Source of the DNA: Ruminococcus sp.
GTDB lineage: Bacteria; Bacillota; Clostridia; Oscillospirales; Ruminococcaceae
Reading direction: 5' to 3'
DNA: 7,268 bases
NCBI RefSeq assembly: GCF_019417665.1
Contig: NZ_DXUU01000083.1
Span: 1 to 7,268, forward strand
Numbering within the stretch: position 1 is the stretch's first letter; each line of letters opens with the position of its first letter. Below the pieces are notes generated by a model. That model had not been told where the DNA came from. It saw only the letters and a program-made list of their open reading frames with translations, and ran no database searches. Positions 1 through 5,769 of this stretch are shown here, piece by piece. The position numbers and the translations under genes were made by a program.

Positions 1-1
1 G

Positions 2-295
2 AATACGGAAAATCTTATCGATATGAACGCTATGGCAAAGCTTGCCGTGGAAGAACATATCCCCATCGGCAGAAACCGGCTGTTTCGTTGGCTGAGGGAA
101 AATGAAATTCTCATGTCAGGCAATCTACCCTATCAAAGATACATCGACCGTGGATACTTTGCAGTGAAAGAATCGGTTTTTGAAACGGATTCCTTTTCCA
201 AAACCTATCAGCAGACGTTTGTCACCGGAAAGGGCCAACAATACATTATTGGCAGACTGAAAAAAGAGTTCGGGAATGAAGATGAAACGAACTGA
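2..295 (+). CDS. Phage antirepressor, KilAC domain (C-terminal part; 5' end outside window)
   Basis: The frame is already open at base 2 (first residues NTENLID), so the visible ATG at 23 is internal and the gene starts left of the window. About 97 residues are visible, ending in TGA at 293-295. They match the KilAC (ANT) C-terminal DNA-binding domain of phage antirepressors: a helical AMAKLAVEE segment, then IGRNRLFRWLREN, then LPYQRYIDRGYF, then the VTGKGQQYI strand near the end. In the family this domain follows an N-terminal Bro, Rha or AntA/AntB domain, which cannot be seen here. Known family role: DNA-binding regulator that relieves phage repressor control; related copies also occur on integrative elements. 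A short gene for a membrane micro-protein follows 25 bases downstream on the same strand. The domain assignment is firm; the regulated target is unknown. Confidence 0.87.
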   Translation, partial: NTENLIDMNAMAKLAVEEHIPIGRNRLFRWLRENEILMSGNLPYQRYIDRGYFAVKESVFETDSFSKTYQQTFVTGKGQQYIIGRLKKEFGNEDETN

Positions 296-320
296 CAATC
301 ATATGAATGGTGGTGAAATT

Positions 321-434
321 ATGCTTGGATTTATCATAGGACTGCTTCTGGGCGGAACATTGGGCGCCGCAATAATGGCGCTGTGCAATGCCGCCAAAAG
401 TGCAGATGAGGAAATGGAAACGAAAATAAAGTAA
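321..434 (+). CDS. DUF3789-like membrane micro-protein (37 aa)
   Basis: Small gene reading MLGFIIGLLLGGTLGAAIMAL and then a short charged tail ending in KIK and TAA (432-434). The first ~22 residues form one hydrophobic, glycine-rich helix with a small-residue GxxxG-like face (GGTLGAA), so it is probably a single-pass inner-membrane peptide with a cytoplasmic acidic and basic tail (SADEEMETKIK). Length and pattern fit the DUF3789 family, known from Firmicute phages and conjugative elements and without a known function. I chose ATG 321 over the in-frame ATG 303 because GGTGG at 309-313 gives a fair ribosome binding site 7 bases upstream; 303 has none, and starting at 321 gives the usual family N-terminus. 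Family assignment is from memory of the sequence pattern. Confidence 0.74.
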   Translation: MLGFIIGLLLGGTLGAAIMALCNAAKSADEEMETKIK

Positions 435-450
435 GGTAAGGTCGTTTTGC

Positions 451-541
451 CAACAGCAGAAAATTTCTGCCATTTGCAAAGCGGCTTTTTCGCTTTCTGA
501 CGTTTTTTCTGCTGTTGATTTTAACGGCAGAAAGGAGTTAC
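451..541 (+). promoter_or_regulatory. Structured leader of the adenine methylase gene with competing hairpins
   Basis: Four complementary blocks occupy the 107-base gap before the methylase. Block A (451-463, CAACAGCAGAAAA) is a perfect 13-base inverted copy of block B (505-517). Block B can instead pair with block C (523-536): 503-516 with 523-536 gives 14 pairs including three G-U, around the loop GATTTT (517-522). The B-C hairpin would bury most of the methylase ribosome binding site (AAAGGAG, 531-537). Pairing A-B would release it. Block A can also fold on itself (GCAGAAA 456-462 with TTTCTGC 464-470). Between A and B is a small hairpin (AAAGCG 478-483 with CGCTTT 491-496), with a T-run at 503-508. 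These pairings are seen in the sequence; a switching function is inference. No known riboswitch aptamer was recognised. Confidence 0.5.
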
Positions 542-1384
542 ATGAACAGCTTTATGTCATGGGTAGGCGGGAAAAAGGCGCTCAGGGATGCCGTACTTGC
601 AAGGTTTCCGCCATATTATGAACGGTATATCGAAGTTTTCGGCGGTGCAGGCTGGGTGTTGTTTCACAAGCCGCCTGGCAATGATTTCGAGGTGTTCAAC
701 GATTTCAACAGCAATCTGGTGAATCTGTATCGCTGTGTACGAGATAAACCCAATCAGCTGAAATACAAGCTGCGGTATGTCTTGAATTCTCGTGAGGACT
801 TCAACTGGATTGCAGATTTGCACAAGCGAAATTTGTTTCCGAAATTCCGTGATATTGACCGTGCAGTAAAGTTTTATGAGCTGATTCGGTACAGCTACGC
901 CAGCAGTCTGGACAGCTTCGCCTGTCAGCCCCATTCCATGTGGAGCGATTTTCCACAGATCGATATGGCTGCAAGACGGCTGCAAAAGGTTGTCATTGAA
1001 AATCGTGATTTTGAAAAGCTCATCCGGCAGTATGACCGTCCGGTGAGCTTTTTCTATTGCGATCCGCCGTATTTTGCCACGGAAAATTACTACAAAGATG
1101 TGGGATTTACCGCAAAAGATCATATTAGACTGCGTGATACATTGCTGAACTGTTCGGGGAAATTTCTCGTGTCCTACAATGACTGCCCTGAAATCCGGGA
1201 ACTCTGGGACAAGCCGAATATTCATATGGAAGAAATCAGTAGATTAAATAATCTGGCGCAGCGGTATGACGGTGGATGTATGTACAATGAGTTGTTGATT
1301 TCTAATTATGATACCGGTGAGAGAGCAAAAATGACAAGACAGCTCTCTCTTTTTGACGATAACAACGGAGGTTTTACTTTATGA
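542..1384 (+). CDS. DNA adenine methylase, D12 class (orphan N6-adenine methyltransferase)
   Basis: 280 residues, close to the usual size of Dam-like (MethyltransfD12) enzymes that transfer a methyl group from S-adenosylmethionine to adenine N6 in duplex DNA. Motifs appear in the expected order: WVGGKK (residues 7-12), the SAM-binding VFGGAGWVLF (32-41), NDFNSN with acidic D54 (53-58), the target-recognition middle region, and the catalytic YCDPPYF with DPPY at 174-177; then VSYND and the C-terminal NELLISNY block. All key residues are intact. ATG 542 is chosen for AAAGGAG at 531-537; a TTG at 515 in frame lies inside a leader hairpin and precedes that site, so it is rejected. No restriction endonuclease is adjacent, so it is probably an orphan methylase for self-protection or regulation. 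The target sequence cannot be read from this. The stop overlaps the next start (ATGA). Confidence 0.94.
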   Translation: MNSFMSWVGGKKALRDAVLARFPPYYERYIEVFGGAGWVLFHKPPGNDFEVFNDFNSNLVNLYRCVRDKPNQLKYKLRYVLNSREDFNWIADLHKRNLFPKFRDIDRAVKFYELIRYSYASSLDSFACQPHSMWSDFPQIDMAARRLQKVVIENRDFEKLIRQYDRPVSFFYCDPPYFATENYYKDVGFTAKDHIRLRDTLLNCSGKFLVSYNDCPEIRELWDKPNIHMEEISRLNNLAQRYDGGCMYNELLISNYDTGERAKMTRQLSLFDDNNGGFTL

Positions 1385-1623
1385 AACAGGTGATTTTTTC
1401 ACAGATTTTAGCCGAAAACGGCGTGACAAATTTTAGCGGACTGTTTGATGAAAATGGCCTGCCGGTGCGTGTGGAACTGGAGAAAAATGCGGACGGCGTC
1501 GTCCTTACCGTTCTGCGCAGAGAATTATCGGAGGACGAACAGCAGGAAATCTGCATGGATTATGAACACTGCCAGGATTGTCCGCTGTGGGAACAATGCG
1601 ATGCGGAGTGTGATGAAATATGA
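1381..1623 (+). CDS. Hypothetical Cys-rich small protein coupled to the methylase
   Basis: 80 residues, not assigned to a named family. The N-terminal half (MKQVIFSQILAENGVTNFSG to about residue 46) looks like a small alpha/beta unit with strands VRVEL and GVVLTVLRREL. An acidic helix (SEDEQQE) follows, then a C-terminal cluster of five cysteines at 58, 64, 67, 73 and 77, including CQDCPLWEQC. The spacing C-x2-C-x5-C-x3-C suggests a zinc or iron-sulfur site, but no known finger is matched. ATG 1381 overlaps the methylase stop by four bases (ATGA), and GGAGG at 1367-1371 lies within the methylase 3' end, so translation is probably coupled. It may be a methylase accessory or an independent element gene; neither is shown. 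The good ribosome binding site and exact overlap argue that it is real. Confidence 0.77.
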   Translation: MKQVIFSQILAENGVTNFSGLFDENGLPVRVELEKNADGVVLTVLRRELSEDEQQEICMDYEHCQDCPLWEQCDAECDEI

Positions 1624-1697
1624 TCCTTGATTGGTTCTGTACAAAAATTCGTTCGCCGACTTTTTCGGTAAGGTTCAGCAACAAAAAAACGCATTAC

Positions 1698-1720
1698 AGC
1701 ACGTATTTTCGTGCTTTTTT
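1698..1720 (+). terminator. Intrinsic terminator or attenuator directly upstream of the NlpC/SpaA gene
   Basis: AGCACG (1698-1703), loop TATTTT (1704-1709), CGTGCT (1710-1715), with the T-run reaching 1720. It is a compact six-pair stem followed directly by U residues, the classic rho-independent form. It would end the methylase and Cys-rich gene transcript. The ribosome binding site of the next gene (GAAAGGAAG, 1721-1729) starts at the very next base, leaving no room for a promoter between them. Transcripts of the surface-protein gene must therefore include this hairpin, which suggests partial read-through or attenuation. A smaller hairpin (CCGA 1656-1659 with TCGG 1665-1668) lies upstream. 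Confidence 0.7.
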
Positions 1721-1736
1721 GAAAGGAAGTTTGTAT

Positions 1737-4700
1737 ATGTTCAAAAACAAAATATTGAAAAAACTGGGCGCAGGTCTGATGGCAGGACTCTGCGCTTTTT
1801 CCATGTTGGGAACAAATTTAAGCGGTTCTCTCGGAGTAAGTGCAGCAAGCAGTTCCACCGAAAACGCTGCATTCCCATCCGCCGATACGGTCATCGCAAA
1901 AGCGGCAACTTTGCTGGGAACACCCTACCAATTCGGGAACAAAGGTTATTCCGGCATTTACACCCAGGGCGCATATTCTCCCCTGTCTGTCAGCACCATC
2001 AACAGTCTCGGCATCGACTGTTCGGGACTTGTGTACTACACCTTGACCCAACTAGGCTACAAAACCACAGGCTTTTCCTGGAACAATCCTGTGCCCGTTG
2101 ATACGGCGCATTGGCTGACTGTTAGCGATAACTGCACGATTACTTACGGCGGAAAGACTTCCAATATCGACATTGAAAAGCAAAACGTCAAAACGGAGGA
2201 TCACCCCTACTGGGAGTGTGCGGACGGTTCGACGATTACAGCCGGTTCAGTGGTTGTGGCGGAGACGAAAAATATCAACCATGCCTGGATTTACATGGGC
2301 GAATTCAATTCCCGAAACGACGTGGTATCCTATCTGAAAAGCATCGGCGTTCCGGAAAGTCTTATCACTTCATCAACAGTCGGCAGCGGAAACGGCGACG
2401 GTGGTACGCATTGGCGTATTGAGTCCAATGGTTCCCAAGGTGTTGTTATCAACAACAATACGGACGGAAAAAGCGCAACCGCGCTGAATACTTCGGCGTT
2501 TCGTATTACTCAGAATGATGCGACATTCCGCATCAAAAAGTGTCTGGACGGAACGTCTCAGATTGTGGGCAAATCCACAGTGGACGGCAGCACGGCGAAG
2601 TACGGTGTTTACTCCGATTCTGCGTGCAAAACCAAGGTCGGAGAAATCACAATCGGCGCTGACGGAACAGGTTCGATAAAGCTTCCTATGGGGAGTTATT
2701 ACGTCAAAGAGATTTCCGCTCCCACAGGGTATGAGCTTTCAACAAAGGTTTATGAGCTAAAAGCCAATCAGACTGTGACCGTTTATGAGGATTTTCAGGT
2801 TGGAAAAATCAAGGTCAACAAGACCTCCGAGGACAATATCGTCAAGGATATCGAATTCAAGGTTACCGGTTCAGACGGCAGCAGTTACACGAAAAAAACA
2901 AATTCCAGCGGTATTGCAGAGTTTTCTGCGCTCAATGTTTATGATATGAAAACGGGAAAAGCGATTACCTATACAGTTTCTGAAATTAACGTTGCCACAA
3001 GATATGAGACGCCAAAGGCACAAAATGTAACGCTGACAAGCGGAAACGCAGATCTGACTGTTACCGCCAATTTTGTCAATGATCTGAAAAAAGGTTCAAT
3101 CAAAATCAACAAGCAGTCGGAAGACGGTGAAAATGGCGACAGAACGTTTGAAATTACAGGAAATGGTAAGACCTATACCATAAAAACAGGAGCTGACGGC
3201 ATTGCGATACTTTCCGATATTCCTGTTTATGACAGCAATAACGAGAAAATTGTTTACACCATTTCTGAGAAGAATGTGCCGATAAAATATGTGATTCCTG
3301 CCGATCAGACGGCAACTCTTACGGCTAACGCAACTACAACTAAGACATTCGAAAATATCCTCAAAAAGTTTACCGCAGAGGTTGTGAAACAGGATGCGGA
3401 AACCGGTTCTGCACAAGGTGACGGCACACTTGCCGGAGCAGTTTACGGCATTTACCGTGACAGAGCGCTTGTTGACACCTATACGACCGATGAAAACGGA
3501 TATTTCAAGACAAAGGAGTATGTCTGCGGAAATTACACGGTTCAGGAGATTTCTCCCTCCGAGGGATATCTGCTTGATACGACTGTTCATTCTGTAGGCG
3601 CAGAGCCGGAAAAATACACAATTGAAAGTAATCTCATTTCTATGACTGTGACTGAGGACGTGATCAAGGGCAATATTGCGATCATCAAGCATACGGATGA
3701 CGGTACGACTCAGATTGAAACGCCGGAGGTTGGCGCGGAATTTGCGGTCTATCTGAAATCCTCCGGTTCTTATGCAAACGCAAAGAATTCCGAAAAAGAT
3801 TATCTTGTGTGCGATGAAAACGGCTTTGCACAGACAAAGGATATGCCATACGGTATGTACACCGTTCACCAGACCAAGGGCTGGGAAGGTACTGAATTTA
3901 TTGCCGATTTTGACGTATATATCAGCGAAAACGGACAGACCTACCGCTATCTTATCAATAATGCAGAGTTTGAAAGCTATGTCAAGGTGGTAAAGGTGGA
4001 TTCTGAAACGAGCAATACGATTCCCTATGAGGGCGCAGGATTTGAGATTTATGATTCAAACGGCGGCAAGATCTCTATGTCCTACAGCTACCCAACACCT
4101 ACGACAATTGATGTATTTTATACCAATTCTGAGGGCTATCTGATCACTCCGGAAGTCCTTCCCTATGGCGAATATTCGCTTGTGGAAGTTCAGGCTCCTT
4201 ATGGGTATGTGCTGGACAGTACACCTGTGCCCTTTGCGATTTCCGCTGAAAATGCGGAGGAAGAAAACGCTCTGACGATCGTGAAAGTCAACAAGGAAAA
4301 CACTTCCCAGAAGGGCAGAATCAGCGTTCAGAAAACCGGCGACTGCTTCGTATCTGTTGCAGCGGCGTCCTCCGCTTACACCGATGAAAACGGCGAGATG
4401 ATAGTAAATCCGACCACCTACACTCCCGTGTTTGCGAACGGAAATCTTTCCGGTGCAGTATTTCAGGTGATCGCCTCTGAGGATATTGTTACTCTTGACG
4501 GTACAATTCGTGCAAATGCAGGCGACGTTGTTGCCGAATTTAAAACCGATGAAAACGGCTATGTGGAAACAGATTTGCTCTACCTCGGAAAGTATGACCT
4601 CTGCTCCTCCGTCAAATACACTCAGATTAGAAATCAGTGCATACCAGTCATGCTCAGAGAGGGTTGCTGCATTGTCCCGGCAATACTGAATAAAGTCGCA

Positions 4701-4883
4701 GGACGCTTCTACGATACGAATGCCTTTCTGTTCTCCGTGCAGTTCAGCTTTCGGTATATCTTCTGTTTCTTCCTGGACAGGCAGCACTTCTATCAGCTGC
4801 TCCTGTGTATACCTCCGTTCCGGATGAAACGAAATACACTCCACCATTATCGGTTCCTGCTTGCAGTGATAATAACCCGGTAG
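1737..4883 (+). CDS. Secreted NlpC/P60 peptidase with multiple SpaA/Cna-B repeats, 3'-truncated
   Basis: Start ATG 1737 follows GAAAGGAAG at 1721-1729; the frame is open from 1620 but without a site there. A Lys-rich N-terminus and hydrophobic core with a VSA-A type cleavage near residues 36-37 form a signal peptide. Residues ~47-230 are an NlpC/P60-type cysteine peptidase (IDCSGLVYY, Cys95; NHAWIYMGE, His182), a family that cuts cell-wall peptides. Residues ~264-955 hold about seven SpaA/Cna-B-like beta domains with Lys...Glu isopeptide pairs such as K551/E604 and K753/E817. Native sequence stops at Leu955 (4601). The frame then runs 93 codons through antisense of the primase to TAG 4881-4883. 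No LPxTG motif or anchor is present. This architecture resembles surface proteins of clostridial conjugative elements, probably opening the wall or adhering to cells. Domains are sure, role inferred. Confidence 0.9.
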   Translation: MFKNKILKKLGAGLMAGLCAFSMLGTNLSGSLGVSAASSSTENAAFPSADTVIAKAATLLGTPYQFGNKGYSGIYTQGAYSPLSVSTINSLGIDCSGLVYYTLTQLGYKTTGFSWNNPVPVDTAHWLTVSDNCTITYGGKTSNIDIEKQNVKTEDHPYWECADGSTITAGSVVVAETKNINHAWIYMGEFNSRNDVVSYLKSIGVPESLITSSTVGSGNGDGGTHWRIESNGSQGVVINNNTDGKSATALNTSAFRITQNDATFRIKKCLDGTSQIVGKSTVDGSTAKYGVYSDSACKTKVGEITIGADGTGSIKLPMGSYYVKEISAPTGYELSTKVYELKANQTVTVYEDFQVGKIKVNKTSEDNIVKDIEFKVTGSDGSSYTKKTNSSGIAEFSALNVYDMKTGKAITYTVSEINVATRYETPKAQNVTLTSGNADLTVTANFVNDLKKGSIKINKQSEDGENGDRTFEITGNGKTYTIKTGADGIAILSDIPVYDSNNEKIVYTISEKNVPIKYVIPADQTATLTANATTTKTFENILKKFTAEVVKQDAETGSAQGDGTLAGAVYGIYRDRALVDTYTTDENGYFKTKEYVCGNYTVQEISPSEGYLLDTTVHSVGAEPEKYTIESNLISMTVTEDVIKGNIAIIKHTDDGTTQIETPEVGAEFAVYLKSSGSYANAKNSEKDYLVCDENGFAQTKDMPYGMYTVHQTKGWEGTEFIADFDVYISENGQTYRYLINNAEFESYVKVVKVDSETSNTIPYEGAGFEIYDSNGGKISMSYSYPTPTTIDVFYTNSEGYLITPEVLPYGEYSLVEVQAPYGYVLDSTPVPFAISAENAEEENALTIVKVNKENTSQKGRISVQKTGDCFVSVAAASSAYTDENGEMIVNPTTYTPVFANGNLSGAVFQVIASEDIVTLDGTIRANAGDVVAEFKTDENGYVETDLLYLGKYDLCSSVKYTQIRNQCIPVMLREGCCIVPAILNKVAGRFYDTNAFLFSVQFSFRYIFCFFLDRQHFYQLLLCIPPFRMKRNTLHHYRFLLAVIITR
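2526..4601 (+). repeat. Array of seven SpaA/Cna-B-like domain repeats (last one cut)
   Basis: Protein-level tandem repeats within the NlpC/SpaA gene; residue ranges are approximate. D1 264-352 (E325), D2 356-450 (K362, E416, N448), D3 453-541 (K459, E511, N540), D4 545-641 (K551, E604), D5 644-744 (K651, but Gln712 where Glu is expected), D6 748-853 (K753, E817), D7 860-955 (K866, cut before its Glu). D2 and D3 are the most alike and show the full Cna-B Lys/Glu/Asn pattern. The others follow the SpaA pattern with endings like SAPTGYEL and QAPYGYVLD. At DNA level the 11-mer GATGAAAACGG recurs at 3489, 3813, 4383 and 4548, each encoding DENG in the turn before the Glu strand. Confidence 0.72.
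4590..4612. other. Tail-to-tail breakpoint between surface-protein gene and phage primase gene
   Basis: On the + strand, recognisable SpaA sequence ends with YLGKYDL at 4601. The next expected residues (x-E-x-x-AP-x-GY) are missing and are replaced by antisense of the primase. On the - strand, primase-like sequence runs through ISNLSVFDGGAEVI to about 4593 and then becomes antisense of the SpaA gene. TATGACCTC (4593-4601) can be assigned to either side and may be short shared homology at the join. Both genes lose their 3' ends at one point. This fits a deletion between two convergent genes, a recombination event between elements, or a mis-assembly. Confidence 0.72.
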
Positions 4884-5342
4884 ACGCATGACACGGCTTT
4901 CATTGACACAGGCAGGATCACCGCCGAAATACTGCACCAGTGCCTTCTGTATCGGACGGAACTGTGATACTTTTGCATCTTTCACAAACCAGTAAGTATG
5001 CAGAGATTTCCGGGTTCTGATAATCATAGACGGCGGCAGCGGAAACGCATCAATCAGAGTTTGCTGTTCCTCGAATGTTTTGTCATCCATTTCCACAAAC
5101 TGTGCATTGATACGGACAATGCTGTCGTCCGTCTGACCGCCGGAGTTCACCACAAAAAAGATACCATGATTTTTCTTGTTATGTTCTTTCAGCGTAGACT
5201 CCACAGCAAAGAATTTTCCTGCCTCCACAGATATTTTTGCACCGGTAAAGATACCTTTTTTCCGGTCGTCAAAAATACGCAGGCATACTGTATCGTCCGG
5301 ATTGAAAATAGCATTGATAACATCCTGTGCCGATATGTTCAT
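4593..5342 (-). CDS. RepB-like DNA primase, C-terminally truncated
   Basis: Starts at ATG 5342-5340, with GGAGG (5354-5350) 7 bases upstream. The ATG overlaps the stop of the DUF4406-like gene (ATGA), so the two are coupled. About 250 native residues are seen: FVEMDD (82-87) with the acidic metal-binding cluster, FPLPPSMIIRTRKSLHTYWFV (100-120) with the conserved H-x-YW, and NESRVMRLPGYYHCK (147-161). This order matches RepB-like/archaeo-eukaryotic primases that make RNA primers for phage or plasmid replication. The start of the following domain (HDWYALISNLS, 231-241) is visible, then similarity ends near 4593. The frame stays open to 4056, but only as antisense of the SpaA repeats. A complete protein should continue past this point, possibly into a helicase region. 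As it stands, the gene is probably broken. Confidence 0.82.
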
Positions 5343-5767
5343 ACAACTTCCTCCATATCTTCTGTGAAATATCGAATCGGCATATGCCTGTGTTTTGCCC
5401 ACCGTATCTCCTGTTCCATGCCCTCAGAAATGCTGCTGCCGAACACCCATAATTCCACGCATTTGGTTAATAGGACGTGATTCATGAACATTGCCGTCTG
5501 CCTCTCTTCTCCCAGAGTATCATCCATAAACTGCGGAAAAAGCAAATGCGGTGCAATGGGAATGCTGTGATGTGCTACTGCAAAACGGCTGTATTTCCGT
5601 GCATTTTCAATGTTCTCATTTGTATTGCCACGATAGGGAGAGCAGATATATACAAGCGGGCGAAAAGCGGCTAAACGGCGTGCTTTCCGTTCCTCGCTCT
5701 CGATTCTTTTCATTGCTTCAAATTCTGTTGGAGAGTAATATCCCTCACTGTTATGGGTTGCTGCCAT
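5339..5767 (-). CDS. DUF4406-like protein, nucleoside deoxyribosyltransferase fold
   Basis: 142 residues starting at ATG 5767-5765, with GGAGGG (5779-5774) six bases upstream, inside the polymerase 3' end. An N-terminal charged helix (residues ~13-34, rich in Glu, Arg and Lys) is followed by a Rossmann-like domain: VYICSPYRGN (39-48), NIENARKYSRFAV (52-64), IPIAPHLLFPQFMDD (69-83), LWVFGSSISEGMEQEI (106-121) and a last strand PIRYF. This is the pattern of DUF4406 and similar proteins, relatives of nucleoside 2-deoxyribosyltransferases, often found in phage genomes. Substrate and activity are unknown; Glu118 or Glu120 would be the candidate catalytic acid by analogy. Position between polymerase and primase suggests a nucleotide-related role in phage replication. 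The TGA stop overlaps the primase start. Confidence 0.86.
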   Translation of the reverse strand: MAATHNSEGYYSPTEFEAMKRIESEERKARRLAAFRPLVYICSPYRGNTNENIENARKYSRFAVAHHSIPIAPHLLFPQFMDDTLGEERQTAMFMNHVLLTKCVELWVFGSSISEGMEQEIRWAKHRHMPIRYFTEDMEEVV

Positions 5768-5769
5768 GT

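Larger units (their letters stand above)
2..4601 (+). mobile_element. Left module: accessory region of conjugative-element or phage type (boundaries not seen)
   Basis: KilAC antirepressor, DUF3789 micro-protein, orphan D12 methylase, Cys-rich small protein and NlpC/P60-SpaA surface protein all lie on one strand with short gaps. This combination is what clostridial integrative conjugative elements and related prophages carry. No relaxase, type IV secretion gene, integrase or att site lies in the window, so element type and left border remain open. The right border is the breakpoint near 4600. Confidence 0.45.

Noticed and set aside
303..320. ATG 303 as the start of the micro-protein
   Set aside because: No ribosome binding site upstream; ATG 321 has GGTGG at suitable distance and gives the usual family N-terminus.
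515..541. TTG start at 515 extending the methylase by nine residues
   Set aside because: It precedes the AAAGGAG site and lies inside the leader hairpin; ATG 542 has the ribosome binding site and a standard N-terminus.
557..1225. 222-codon open frame on the minus strand
   Set aside because: It is antisense to the methylase, has no recognisable domain, and the methylase motifs are intact on the plus strand.
1627..1650. Possible promoter with TTGATT before the surface-protein gene
   Set aside because: No convincing -10 box at 16-18 base spacing.
1620..1736. Upstream extension of the NlpC/SpaA gene from ATG 1620
   Set aside because: It would read through the terminator hairpin and put 39 unrelated residues before a good signal peptide; ATG 1737 has its own ribosome binding site.
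3096..3869. 257-codon open frame on the minus strand
   Set aside because: Antisense of clear SpaA repeats; composition is that of a shadow frame and no motif was seen.
4056..4592. C-terminal half of the long minus-strand frame that begins with the primase
   Set aside because: It translates the antisense of SpaA repeats D6 and D7, so it is run-on sequence and not primase.
4998..5480. 160-codon open frame on the plus strand
   Set aside because: Antisense of the primase and DUF4406-like genes; no domain or ribosome binding site logic supports it.
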